This document shows positions 32,819 to 42,375 of a stretch of DNA of 64,000 nt, one piece after another. The stretch is from positions 16,084,501 to 16,148,500 of the forward strand of contig CM037459.1 in the NCBI GenBank assembly GCA_021014325.1, given 5' to 3'. A program made the translations under genes and the position numbers. The DNA is from Plazaster borealis (Eukaryota; Echinodermata; Asteroidea; Forcipulatida; Labidiasteridae). The notes beneath the pieces were generated by a model that had not been told where the DNA came from, did no database searches, and saw only the letters and a list, made by a program, of their open reading frames with translations. The stretch's first letter is position 1, and each line of letters starts with the position of its first letter.

Positions 32819-32937
32819 CCTTGATGCACCAAGCTGGACGACAGATTCTGGAGACTGCCCTACCGCTTACCTGTAGATTGAGCCGCTATTAGTTGATTCT
32901 TGTGGGCCTGCCGTGTGGCTCTCAATGACAGGCCGTT

Positions 32938-34023
32938 CTAGTTTAACTGAGGGCCAGGCTTCTGGGGGACAAACTGCTGTACTGGGGACTGCTGGGGGAC
33001 AAACTGCTGTAATGGGGACTGCTGAGGAACGAACTGTTGGGCCGCGGCCTGCTGGGGGACAAAGTGCTGTGCCATAGACTGCTGGGGGACAAACTGCTGG
33101 GGATCCCTGGTACTCTGACTCGTTCCTCCTGACGACGGGGATGATGGGGCATGGGGACAGTCTCGCTTGAGATGACCTGTGGACTGGCAATTGTAGCAAC
33201 GTCTAGGACCCTGACTCCAACGGCGAGCAGGTCGCTGCATGGCCTGTAAGAGTGCCTCAATCTGCTGCTGTTGCCGCTGCAGTTGTTCGCCCTGCCTTTC
33301 AAGAAGTGCCTTCATGCCATGTGCCCCGTCTTCAGCCTTGACCTCGTGTACTGCTACTGCCTTCTGGGTTTTGACACGGCTGGTGCCAAGCCACTCGATG
33401 GCACGGTCTCTGGCATCGAAGAAACTCAGCTCTGGCGAATCAATATTCATGCGACGCACTTCTCTCCGTAGACCCTCATCGTTAACTGCCTCGGCTAGAC
33501 TTCCCTTCAGCGTTTTATCTCTCGTAGCATTGAAGGAGACATCCAGGCGAGCCATGGAATTAAACAATTCCAGGAGCTCGAGGGAGAAACTCAGTAGACC
33601 TTCTCCTTGGCCTTGGTGGAAGGAGAAAAACTTCTGCTGGATCTGGGGGAGCATCTCACCATCACCAAAGACTTTCAGCAGTACACGGAAAATGTCGTCT
33701 GGACTCTTCACAGAATCACCTCTGCCAAGAATTTCTTGCCTAGCTCTGCCGGCAAGATGGTCGATGATAAACGCAGCACCATCCTCCACTCCGATCTGTC
33801 GAGCAGTCAACTGACCTTTGACGTCACTGACCCACTCTTGGACAGATGGATCACTCGGTTTCTCCGGCTTTCCCCTGAAGCGTTCCAGCCGTCTCCCTGC
33901 TCTCTGCTTTGCTGGTGGGGTAGTGGAGCTGACGCCTGCTGTGGCCTTCTCGCGCTCCTTCTCTGCCTGAAGAGCTACCTTCATCGCCTCAAGCTCAGCC
34001 CGCAGCTGCTCCATTCCCTCCAT
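32938..34023 (-). CDS. gypsy A gag
   Basis: 361 codons without a stop, starting MEGMEQLRAELEAMKVAL. Order: N-terminal coiled coil (about residues 1-30), a basic linker, a capsid-like region (about 50-220), a Gln-rich coil (about 245-265), and one zinc knuckle CYNCQSTGHLKRDC (C-X2-C-X4-H-X4-C, about residue 275). The tail is built of QQFVPQQSP-like 10-11 residue repeats. Gag forms the particle and packages the RNA. This is the best preserved reading frame in the element. The opposite-strand open stretches here are shadows of the repeats. Confidence 0.85.
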   Translation of the reverse strand: MEGMEQLRAELEAMKVALQAEKEREKATAGVSSTTPPAKQRAGRRLERFRGKPEKPSDPSVQEWVSDVKGQLTARQIGVEDGAAFIIDHLAGRARQEILGRGDSVKSPDDIFRVLLKVFGDGEMLPQIQQKFFSFHQGQGEGLLSFSLELLELFNSMARLDVSFNATRDKTLKGSLAEAVNDEGLRREVRRMNIDSPELSFFDARDRAIEWLGTSRVKTQKAVAVHEVKAEDGAHGMKALLERQGEQLQRQQQQIEALLQAMQRPARRWSQGPRRCYNCQSTGHLKRDCPHAPSSPSSGGTSQSTRDPQQFVPQQSMAQHFVPQQAAAQQFVPQQSPLQQFVPQQSPVQQFVPQKPGPQLN

Positions 34024-34136
34024 TCTTGATAGATGTAGCAGCTCGTCTCGGGGTCAATTGTCTGCCGTTAGTTTCGCCTCATCCTCGACTGGGGGTAGAT
34101 GCAGTATTAATACACCATCCTGTCTACGACGCCAAA

Positions 34137-34229
34137 TGTAACACCGGAAAAATGTGACCAACAAGGATGGTGTACATTACTGTGTCTGGTTCATTTAATG
34201 GTGAGCTGCCTCTTTTACGTGAAGCAAAA
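34137..34229 (-). repeat. internal LTR 3'-end fragment and primer-binding site
   Basis: On the minus strand, 93 bases equal to the last 93 bases of the LTR (37511-37603) end in GGTGTTACA. They are followed (34136 downward) by TTTGGCGTCGTAGACAGG, the position of a tRNA primer-binding site. The upstream limit could be the start of the R region, that is, the 5' end of the RNA template, which would fit a reverse-transcription accident. That reading is inference. Confidence 0.7.
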
Positions 34230-34230
34230 A

Positions 34231-34435
34231 TGCGCCAGCCACATTCATGCGCTTGTTGGACAAAGCATTCGGTGACAAAAACTTCCAGTCTCTCATCGTC
34301 TACTTAGATGACATCTTAGTCTTTGGTCGTACCTTCGAGGAGACGCTGGAACGACTACGGTTAGTGCTGGACCGCCTCACTGAATTTGGCTTGAAGGTTA
34401 AACCAGAGAAGTGCAACCTGTCACCGAACAACTGA
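34231..34435 (+). CDS. gypsy A reverse transcriptase, catalytic C-terminal part
   Basis: Begins at APATFMRLLDKAFGD, exactly where the minus-strand half broke off, and contains SLIVYLDDILVFGRTFEETL with the catalytic YLDD pair (about 34303-34314). The frame ends at a stop at 34433-34435; the protein continues in the next frame with EQLKYLGHSISDGG, so a single-base shift lies near 34425-34430. Confidence 0.85.
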
Positions 34436-35403
34436 AGTACTTGGGCCATTCCATATCTGATGGAGGGATATCTCCAGATCCTGAGAAGATCAGCGCGGTG
34501 AGAGAATGGAACAAGCCAGCCACAGAATGTGAACTCCGCAGGTTTCTTGGTCTAGCTGGGTACTACCGCCGTTTTGTACCAGGGTTTGCTAAAGTCGCGG
34601 CTCCACTTCACGCACTCTTAGGAGGAACAGGGAAGAAGAAGCACAGAAAGGTCAGTCCCATCAAACCCACATTAGGTGCATGGAATGAGTCTTGTGACAA
34701 GTCGTTCACTGACTTGAAGCAACTTCTGACGACTGCTCCTCTCCTAGGCTACCCCGATTTCTCTCGTCAATTCATCCTGGAGGTTGATGCTAGCTACCAA
34801 GGTCTGGGTGCAGTTTTGTCCCAAAAACAAGAGCAAGGGTTGGTAGTCCTGGGTTACGCCAGTAGAGGCTTGAGAGAGAATGAAAGGAACATGCAGAACT
34901 ACAGCAGCATGAAGTTGGAACTGTTAGCATTGCGTTGGGCGATCACTGTGAAGTTCAGGGACATCCTTCTCGGTGCAAACTTTGTTGTTTACACTGACAA
35001 TAACCCCCTCAGTTATCTTCAGACGAACACGAAGTTGGGAGCGACAGAGACCAGATGGGCTGGAGAGTTGGAACAGTTCCAGTTCACAATCAAATATAGG
35101 TCAGGAAGGAGTAACCGTAATGCCGATGCCCTCAGCAGGAAGACCACTCACAGTGAAGATCTGCAAACTGCCCACTCTGAAGAGATGTCCACTGAAGAGA
35201 CCATTTCTTCATCTTATGCTTCCACTCCCATCCCCTCCACAGTTGTTTTGCAAGTAAGAGACACCCTGGTTGAAGCTGGACTAAATGAACTCCGCATCAG
35301 ACCAGATGTGACAGCACCTGCTGCGTTGTCAACCCTTCCCTCCATCTCTACTGAAGACATGGCTACACTCCAACGGAAAGACAAACACCTAGGCAGATTG
35401 TAG
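34411..35403 (+). CDS. gypsy A RT connection and RNase H
   Basis: Order: RT thumb (KYLGHSISDGGISPDPEKIS), RRFLGLAGYYRRFVPGFAKV, then RNase H with FILEVDASYQGLGAVLSQ (first Asp), SSMKLELLALRWAI (Glu), FVVYTDNNPLSYL (Asp) and RSGRSNRNADALSRK (last Asp). All four RNase H acidic residues are visible. The enzyme degrades the RNA strand during reverse transcription. A linker of ~80 residues follows and the frame stops at 35401-35403, short of integrase. Confidence 0.85.
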   Translation: MQPVTEQLKYLGHSISDGGISPDPEKISAVREWNKPATECELRRFLGLAGYYRRFVPGFAKVAAPLHALLGGTGKKKHRKVSPIKPTLGAWNESCDKSFTDLKQLLTTAPLLGYPDFSRQFILEVDASYQGLGAVLSQKQEQGLVVLGYASRGLRENERNMQNYSSMKLELLALRWAITVKFRDILLGANFVVYTDNNPLSYLQTNTKLGATETRWAGELEQFQFTIKYRSGRSNRNADALSRKTTHSEDLQTAHSEEMSTEETISSSYASTPIPSTVVLQVRDTLVEAGLNELRIRPDVTAPAALSTLPSISTEDMATLQRKDKHLGRL

Positions 35404-35585
35404 ACTTACTGGGAGAGTGGACGACAACCACACATCAGTAAGCTCATGAAGGAGGACAAGCCAACGCCGAAGTTGCTAAGTTCTGGAACCACCTGGAGGC
35501 CAGAGACAACATTCTCTACAAGAAAAGAAAAGAAGCGAGTGGCGAGATCAGTCAACTTCTACTTCCTCAAGTTCTACAAGAGCAG

Positions 35586-36509
35586 TTGTTAACCGCAGTC
35601 CATGATCAGGTTGGACATCAAGGAGTAGAAAGGACCCTTGCACTCGCATGTAGCAGATGTTTCTGGCCAGGGATGATACACGACATCGAAGAGTACTGCC
35701 GGAATTGTCAGAGGTGTATGTTGGCCAAAGCTGGGAAGAAGCACCATCCTACCATGGGTTCCTTAATCGCCAAAAGACCCCTCGAAGTTCTCGCCATGGA
35801 CTTCACCGTCCTGGAGCCTGGCACGAACAATGTGGAAAATGTGCTGGTTCTCACCGATGTCTTTACAAAGTTTACACAAGCCATACCATGCAAGGACCAA
35901 AAGGCAAGAACGGTGGCTCGATGCTTAGTGAGAGACTGGTTCGTCCGTTTTGGTGTGCCTTGCAGACTTCACAGTGACCAGGGCAGGAACTTCGAAAGCA
36001 AAGTCATCCGGGAACTCTGTGAGATGTATGGTGTCACCAAGAGCCGAACGACGCCTTACCACCCCGAAGGAAATGGGCAGTGCGAGCGTTTTAATCGTAC
36101 CATGCATGACCGCTTACGCACGCTGCCCCCGGACCAGAAGCGCAGATGGCCAGAACATCTCCCAGAGCTGATCTACGCATACAACGCGACACCCCACTCC
36201 TCAACAGGTTACTCTCCCTACTATCTCTTCTTCGGACGGGAACCAAGATTACCCGTAGACCACCTTCTTGGGTTCGGAAGAGAGGAAGACGACGATCCTG
36301 AGCTTGACCAGTGGGTAGCGGACCATCATGTGCGAATGCAGCACGCATTTCAGAAAGCTGCAGGCACAACAGAGAAGGAGGCTCTCAGAAGACAGCAACG
36401 CCACAATGAGGCAGCGAGAGATGAGGATCTCCATGTTGGAGCAAGGGTTTTTCTCCGAAACCGTTCCGTCAAGGGGAGAAACAAGATCCAAGATGTGTGG
36501 GACAACTGA
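35586..36509 (+). CDS. gypsy A integrase
   Basis: An N-terminal zinc domain has H...H in VGHQGVERTLAL and the C..C pair in YCRNCQRCML. The core has VLAMDFTVLEPG (Asp), CRLHSDQGRNFES (Asp) and TPYHPEGNGQCERFNRTM (Glu), so the DDE triad is complete. A GYSPYYLFFGREPRLP box and a C-terminal region (VGARVFLRNR) follow. A stop at 36507-36509 interrupts the C-terminal domain, which continues in frame as in the next entry. The start drawn here is arbitrary; in-frame sequence reaches back through the linker (with stops at 35401-35403 and near 35444). Confidence 0.85.
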   Translation: MLTAVHDQVGHQGVERTLALACSRCFWPGMIHDIEEYCRNCQRCMLAKAGKKHHPTMGSLIAKRPLEVLAMDFTVLEPGTNNVENVLVLTDVFTKFTQAIPCKDQKARTVARCLVRDWFVRFGVPCRLHSDQGRNFESKVIRELCEMYGVTKSRTTPYHPEGNGQCERFNRTMHDRLRTLPPDQKRRWPEHLPELIYAYNATPHSSTGYSPYYLFFGREPRLPVDHLLGFGREEDDDPELDQWVADHHVRMQHAFQKAAGTTEKEALRRQQRHNEAARDEDLHVGARVFLRNRSVKGRNKIQDVWDN

Positions 36510-36512
36510 CCC

Positions 36513-37211
36513 CACAAGGTTGTAGGGAGGCCGAACCCAACCGGCCATGTCTACATCGTTGCCCCACTTGACGGAGAGGGGAAGGAGAAGACCCTGAATC
36601 GGAAGGACCTCCTAGACAGCAGAGCCTTGGTACTGGATGAGGATGATCCTCCAGCTACTGGATGTCGTCATCAAGATGACCCAGCTTTGCCAGTGCACAT
36701 TGACGAAGATGATACGGCAGAAGAGGAGGCAGATGAGGTGGTCATCATACTGGAGACAGAAGGTGAGACTCCGGTGATGCCAACAGGTCAACCAGAGCCA
36801 GAGAGTGCACCTGCTGCTTTTCACAAAGCAGGGGAGCACCACCCTGAGGACCAAGCCCCTCAATCTTCAGATGTGCAAGATCCAGAGAGAGCACCCGCTG
36901 CTTTACACAAAGCAGGGGAGCATTATCCCGACGATCTAGCCCATCAACCCCCATCAGAAGTGGAAGATACCCCACCGGAGCCCACTACAGAGGAGGAGGT
37001 CCCACTTGCCAAAGCAGAGCATTTGCGCCACACCAGCCGTGCTGGAGCGGGACAACACTCCAATCCCAATCACCTCCCGAAGTCTGTCATCCAGTCGGAG
37101 ACTCCAGCAATGCCTGTCCCTGCACCTGCGATAGACCCACGTGTACTGGCGGACATCAGCCGAACGCAGCTGCTGTTGGCGCAGATGTTGGCCAGAGTCC
37201 AGCCAAGATGA
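36513..37211 (+). CDS. gypsy A integrase C-terminal tail
   Basis: After the stop the same polyprotein resumes: KVVGRPNPTGHVYIVAPLDG, then an acidic and Pro-rich tail that is uninterrupted from 36627 to the stop at 37209. Two near-identical segments APAAFHKAGEHHPEDQAP and APAALHKAGEHYPDDLAH form an internal duplication. No chromodomain is seen. The tail's function is unknown. Confidence 0.7.
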   Translation, partial: HKVVGRPNPTGHVYIVAPLDGEGKEKTLNRKDLLDSRALVLDEDDPPATGCRHQDDPALPVHIDEDDTAEEEADEVVIILETEGETPVMPTGQPEPESAPAAFHKAGEHHPEDQAPQSSDVQDPERAPAALHKAGEHYPDDLAHQPPSEVEDTPPEPTTEEEVPLAKAEHLRHTSRAGAGQHSNPNHLPKSVIQSETPAMPVPAPAIDPRVLADISRTQLLLAQMLARVQPR

Positions 37212-37290
37212 TTTTTTTGTAAATAGTAAATTGCATTTGTTTTGTTTGTATTAATCTTTTATCAGTTTAGGTTGTCGGGACGCCAACCTT

Positions 37291-37304
37291 AGAGCAGGGG
37301 AGTA
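37291..37304 (+). promoter_or_regulatory. polypurine tract of gypsy A
   Basis: AGAGCAGGGGAGTA immediately precedes the LTR start TGTGACAG, the expected position and composition for plus-strand priming. Confidence 0.75.
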
Positions 37305-37603
37305 TGTGACAGCTCATTTACATATTTCTCCTGCGTAGCGCCCTCGCTTGACCCTTAAGGTAAAGCTCACACTTATCCTTTGTCTTGAGTGAGTCATTCC
37401 ACCACTAGCACTGGTACTGTTAACACCTCACACAGTGTCCTGCTTCCTTCTACATAATGTTCTTAGTTAATGCCTCAAGATTTTGTGGATGACTCGACTG
37501 GGGGTTTTGATTTTGCTTCACGTAAAAGAGGCAGCTCACCATTAAATGAACCAGACACAGTAATGTACACCATCCTTGTTGGTCACATTTTTCCGGTGTC
37601 ACA
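37305..37603 (+). repeat. complete 3' LTR of gypsy A (299 bp)
   Basis: Starts TGTGACAGCTCATTTACATA and ends CCGGTGTCACA. An ATTAAA near 37541 could serve in polyadenylation. Start and end resemble those of the solo LTR at 42376-43617 (TGTGACAGGTCATTTTCATA ... GTACACCATCCTTG ... GGTGTCACA), which carries about 940 bp of extra interior. Confidence 0.85.
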
Positions 37604-37607
37604 CTAA

Positions 37608-38197
37608 AAAAAAAATGAAGAAATTACCCCAAACAAATATATTTTAACTCAACAACTACATCTCCAATTTAGCTGCAATCTTCCTCCAACATTCCTTTTT
37701 TTACCCAGAGGATAAACCCAACACCCCTGGGAATTCTACGCTTGACTGAGAAATAATGGCACTAAACCTGGCATCTACGGTAACTGCATGAAGTGTCCAT
37801 ATGTATTAAGAAATCAATATCCACCAATGTGGAACTGACTCCATTGTAAAAACCACAACTTAAATACATCATAACAATTAATAGCGCGCGCACAAGACTT
37901 AAAGGGACAGACACCACTTAAAGTGACTACACTACATTCCTTCCTTTTTAGATAACAGCAGGGCAACTAGTAACTTTTAAAACGCGAGCATGCAATAACT
38001 AATCCACAACAAGCATGCAATAACTAATCAACAATAAGTTATCATAATTTTCAGTAAAACCATAACTGGAGTTATGATAACGATGGACTTATGCAATAAC
38101 AAATTCTGCAAACTTCTCAGTTTGAAAAAATGGTCACAAGGTTTGACAAAATTTAAACCTTGAATGAAAACAGCAGATCAATATGTGCATTATATAA
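37608..38197. other. unassigned intron spacer, possibly a worn LTR
   Basis: No gene. Around 37868-37945 (CATCATAACAATTAATAGC, then GTGACTACACTACATTCC) there is loose similarity to the LTR of element C near 48180-48235, so part of this may be the 3' LTR of element B. Weak. Confidence 0.35.
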
Positions 38198-39639
38198 TTA
38201 CTTGTACAGTATGTAATCTTTCAGATGTTCATGGAGAAGTCTGGCTCTAGGTGAAGGAGTCTGTAACTGCTGATCTGACTGATCTGGTTCGGGAGTAGGA
38301 TCAGAATCCACCTGTTGTTGTACAGTGACCTGGCTTTGAATTGGTTCAGTTGTACATATGGGCAGTTGTAGGGTTTCTTTATGGTTTACCAGAACAATGA
38401 CTTCAGATTGGTTTATTGGAGTTGGGTGATCGATGTGGCCTCTCACTGATCGACCATCATCCATGATCCAGCTGTATCTCATAAAGGCTAGAGCTGATGA
38501 CACTTTGAACATGACCGCGCAGCCTTGTTGGACCTGCTCCGAAGTTCTTTACCAAGACGTTATCTCCAGTCTGGAGGGTTCTCGGTCTAGTTCCTCTATC
38601 TGCTTTTGTTGTCGTTTTACCTTCTTGGCAAGGTTGGGGAATATCATGTCTAGTTTGGTACGTGTAGTTGTCATTTATACAGGAGTTCGCTTGCACTTTT
38701 CCCTTGGGGGGTTACTCTACACTTAAGTAGAACCTTCTGCAATCTACACTCAAGGTCTCCTCGAATTCCATGCTTAACTGTTTGGACAGCTCTTTCAGCG
38801 AAGCCGTTACTGGAAGGGTAATTTGAAGCAGTTTGTATGTGTTCCACTCCATTGATAGTGAGAAAACAAAAAAGCTCACTCTGATACAAATGATGTACCA
38901 ATATCGCTTGCAATGGTTTCTGGAATGCAAACAATCTCTGCATCACCTTGCATCACCTTGACGATAGACAGAGATGAGGCAGAATGGACTGCTATTGCAC
39001 CTATCCACTTACTGTAAGCATCATCCACTATCACCACTTTGTGACCTTCAACTAAGGCATAGTGGATTTGTAAGCATCGCCACAGATTCTCAGGAAACTC
39101 CCATGGATGGATCGGGGTATGTGGTGGCAGCTTCTGTTTTTCCTGGCAACTTGGGCATTCTTTCACTAGGGTTTCCAGTTCCTTGTCAACTCCAGGCCAC
39201 CAGAAGTACGACCGGGCCAGCATCTTCATTTCACAATTCCTGGGTGGGTAGCATGCAATTCTTGCATAAGACGCTTACGTAGCTTGGAATCTTGTGGGAT
39301 TACCGCCCTTGAAATATAGTACAACACCATCTTCATGACTGAGCTCTTGTTGTTTGCTACTGTATGAAGACAACTCTCCTTTGGTCTTATGTTTATCTGG
39401 CCATCCCCAAAGGATGTAGCCATGCACTTTCGACAAAAGGGGGTCTTTGTCTGTCAAAACCTTTAACTCCTGGGTATCTACTGGTCGGCTTTCAAAAAGT
39501 TATACCAACCGCTTATGATATGTCACTATGCAGAATCTGTTACCATGTAGATACTTATGGAACTTCTTCAATCCAAAGTCTTTTGAGAGACTTTTCTTCT
39601 CATTACGTGAAAATCCCATTAGCCAAAAACTCTGAATTC

Positions 39640-40140
39640 TACCCACCGGTTTCAACCCAAACCAACCCTTCAATTGTAACCACAGAAGTAATTGTAGGAT
39701 AAACAATGCCCCCAGGCACCTATAAATCTCCAATATAAGTGGCCCATACTGACTGAGACCAGCTGCTGCTTGGTGTCAAATTGGAATTTTGAAGGCCATG
39801 GACCATGCATGGAAAAAATCTAACCTCTTTCTTATTGAATTTCTCAGGATATACTTGGTCAATTTTGATGATTCAAAGTTGCTCTCGTGGTAACTTTTAC
39901 CATTGATTTCGATATTATACAGTACAATCACAAATGTGGTGGAATTTTGTACATAATTTTTGTCAGTAAACTCACAGGCAGTGAAACCTTGACAATCAGT
40001 CCACACCTGTTAACCACAATCAGATAAGAGAAGTTGAGTGTGGGTAAATTGCTCTGTCCCAAACCGGTGAGTAGCCACCCGAGTTTGTGATAGGCAAACT
40101 CGGGTCCATTTCTAATGGGAGATTCACGTAATGTCATATT
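39640..40140. mobile_element. probable insert splitting element B RNase H
   Basis: RNase H motifs on either side (ending near 40150 and resuming near 39620) are separated by about 500 bp that does not encode RNase H. A hairpin CCCGAGTTTG...CAAACTCGGG lies at about 40078-40103. Ends and target duplication were not found, so the limits are approximate. Confidence 0.35.
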
Positions 40141-40503
40141 GTGCACAATTTCACTCACTTGGCATTACTGTTCTGGAGGCAAAAGCTATAGATTTATCTA
40201 TTCCATCAGGCATCTCATGGCTGAGACCAGCACCTTGTACATAATGGCTAATGTCTGCTTGTAGCAACAGCAGTTTCATGGAGTCAAAGTGCACCACTAA
40301 CACATCGCTCTCCAACAACTTCTTATCTGTGGTAAAGGATTGTTGCTGTGCTGGACCCCATTTTAAATTATGGTTGACAGAAGTCTTTGGGCTTGCTCTA
40401 AACTTCTTTCCACTTTTGTATTAGGCTTTCAGCAACATTGTCAGTGGTGCTATCTGCGTTGACAAGTTGGGAAGAAACTTGCGATAATACCCAAAGAGTC
40501 CCT

Positions 40504-40653
40504 GGGCTCGATTTCACAAAGAGTTAAGATTGATCGTAACTGCAAATCCATCGCAGTTGCTTAGCAAAGAGTGATGTCACAATACAAATCACTATGGTAA
40601 TTACTGCTAACTCATCTTAAGATGAATCTTAGTGCTTTGTGAAATCGGCCCCA
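40504..40653. mobile_element. MITE, GGGCTCGATTTCACAAAG termini, in element B RT
   Basis: The left end GGGCTCGATTTCACAAAG and the right end CTTTGTGAAATCGGCCCC are inverted repeats; length is about 150 bp. It splits the RT connection motif (AYLG / LFGYYR). The sequence CC(T/A)GG is present at both junctions. Same terminal type and same kind of target as the MITE at 8268-8403. Confidence 0.75.
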
Positions 40654-41258
40654 GGTATGCGAGAAACTCTTCCTGGTTCTTTGGCTCGGTGTCTGTCGAA
40701 TGGCTTCTACCTTGTCTCCAACTAGTCGTATTTCTTCTGCGTCAATGCGATGACCAAGATATGTCACCGATTCTTTCAGGAACTCACACTTTCCTTTCCT
40801 GATTCTCATCCTATGTTCTTCCAAACGCTGGAGCACACCTTTTACATTAACCAGATCCTCAGCGTCAGTGCGACCTGTAATTATTATCCAAGTAAGGGCG
40901 GCACATATGTATGTCTGCTACATGTATAAGGACTAAGGCAGGCCCTGAAGCAAGGCCAAATGGTACTCTTGTATATTGGTACAGTCCATGATGAGTATTG
41001 ATAGTTGTATATTTGCAGGCTGCTTCATCCAACTCAATTTGGTGATAGGCGTCAGAAAAGTCGATCTTTGTATATTTCTGACCACCTTGAAGATCCTGCA
41101 TCATATCTTCCAAAGTTGGAAGGGAATGTTGTTCTAGGCGAAGAACTTTGTTTGCAGTTATCTTGTAGTTCCTGCAGATGCGAATCTGTCTGTTAGACTT
41201 AACAACCACAATCGGGCAGGCGCGGTCAGAGAATTCAACAGCTTCGTACCCCCTTACT

Positions 41259-41464
41259 CTAGCATTTCATTGTGGCAATTATCGATTTTCTGTCTAGTAG
41301 CATATGCAACTGGTGCGGCTTTGAAGAATTTAGGCTCTTCAATCACAGGGTACACTTTGGCCTAGCATTTCATTGTGGCAATTATCGATTTTCTGTCTAG
41401 TAGCATATGCAACTGGTGCGGCTTTGAAGAATTTAGGCTCTTCAATCACAGGGTACACTTTGGC
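41259..41464. repeat. 103 bp tandem duplication inside element B
   Basis: CTAGCATTTCATTGTGGCAA starts at 41259 and again at 41362; both units run to ACAGGGTACACTTTGGC with no visible difference. It duplicates pre-RT coding sequence and breaks the frame. The lack of divergence suggests a recent event. Confidence 0.85.
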
Positions 41465-41792
41465 CTTAAAACCTTGCAGAAGTCCAAGGGTGCTGCCGTC
41501 AAAGACTTTTTCATGTGCTTTATGTGCTTCGAGTATTATATTCAACTTTGCTGTTGTTTCAAGGTTAGTGGCAGCTGATGCATCAGTTGTCACTAACTTC
41601 GTGGCAAGGTAATATCTCTATTAATGGCAGTGGGATTTGCTCAATACACTCTGTCCTGAGCGGATAGGCAGGTGATTAACATAGTTCAACAGTTTTATTG
41701 GTTACATAGTTCAACGTTTTCCCGCTTGCGAGAACACAACAGTCTATTTAATTTATAGAATCCAGCAAAGATACAACACTCGGTTAGGCAGC

Positions 41793-42078
41793 CCATATGG
41801 GCGGTTGGGCTGCCTCTATCGATGGTTGGGCTTCCCATACCGGAAGTAGAGCTGCCCACCTCAGTGGTTTGGCTGCCTCCATAGGCGATTGGGCTGCCCA
41901 TACCGGCGGTTGGGCTGCCCATTCTGGAGGTTGGGCTGCCGTTACCGGCGGTTGGGCTGCCTCTACCGGCGGTTGGGCTTCCCATACCGGCAGTTGGACT
42001 TCCCATACTGGAGGTGGAGCTGCCCATCTCAGTGGTTTGGCTGCCTCCATCGGCGATTGGGCTGCTCATACCGTGCTG
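41793..42078 (-). repeat. 21 bp minisatellite coding heptads, array 1
   Basis: About 13-14 units of the type GGTTGGGCTGCCCATACCGGC. The minus strand is open as heptads such as MGSPTAG, and this frame is the same as the integrase C-terminal frame just upstream, from which it is separated by two stops. All three minus frames and the plus strand are largely open, so the long open stretches here are repeat effects rather than separate genes. Confidence 0.8.
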
Positions 42079-42138
42079 ATTGAGTTTTGTTGTGCCTGTC
42101 GAAGCCCACGAAACCCACAATCTTCACTCGACTTTCCA

Positions 42139-42369
42139 TTAACAGAGTTTCATTCTGTCCGCATGCCAAATTTTTGGATTAGATCGAGGGAACTTCTGAA
42201 TTTTATTCACAACATCCGACAGTTTTTCCACTACCACAAACAGTCCACACCAACTCATGGTTAGTTTGAGAAACTTGTTCTGGAGCCAAACCACTGCTCC
42301 CTTGTCATACAGCTGTCTCTTAACATTTCTGGCATAGTGCCTTTTCTGTGCCCTTTCTGTGCTGTGCAT
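42139..42369 (-). pseudogene. element C integrase C-terminal domain
   Basis: Begins STERAQKRHYARNVKRQLYD, then GAVVWLQNKF, LTMSWCGLFVVVEKLSDVV and NPKIWHADRMKLC, the pattern of the gypsy GPY/F domain. The catalytic core between it and the N-terminal piece at 43620 is deleted, and a solo LTR sits at the gap. Confidence 0.75.
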
Positions 42370-42375
42370 TCTATG

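Larger units (their letters stand above)
31407..37607. mobile_element. Ty3/gypsy provirus A with internally inverted 5' half
   Basis: Bounded by a CTAA target duplication (31407-31410 and 37604-37607). The outer ends are TGTGACACCGG at 31411 and CCGGTGTCACA ending at 37603, so both termini are LTR 3' ends. The 5' half (LTR end, primer site, gag, protease, RT up to MPFGLCN) lies on the minus strand from 34229 down to 31468. The 3' half (RT from APATFM, RNase H, integrase, polypurine tract, LTR) lies on the plus strand from 34231 on. Essentially no coding sequence is lost at the RT break. Frameshifts in protease/RT, RT/RNase H and stops around integrase show it is inactive. The lineage looks non-chromoviral: no chromodomain is seen. 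Confidence 0.85.
38198..41595 (-). pseudogene. Ty3/gypsy element B, pol remnant
   Basis: Minus-strand order from 41595 down: pre-RT segment, RT with KIDFSDAYHQIELDEAA and YTRVPFGLASGPA (about 41110-40940), a damaged catalytic box (YLDNN where YLDD is expected, near 40880), KCEFLKESVTYLGHRIDA (about 40800-40735). Next come RNase H fragments (GAGLSHEMPDG, IAFASRTVMPSE at about 40235-40160; FHKYLHGNRFCIVT near 39565-39510), then integrase: zinc part CPSCQEKQKLPPH, core DDAYSKWIGA, ASDIGTSFVSE, NYPSSNGFAERAVQT (39230-38790). It ends in a C-terminal domain with DGRSVRGHIDHP (about 38455-38425). Many frameshifts and stops. No gag. The integrase style resembles K02A2.6-type gypsy elements. Confidence 0.8.

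Noticed and set aside
33239..34029. Plus-strand open frames of 191 and 140 codons opposite gag
   Set aside because: They are antisense shadows of the gag frame, which has a zinc knuckle and normal gag layout.
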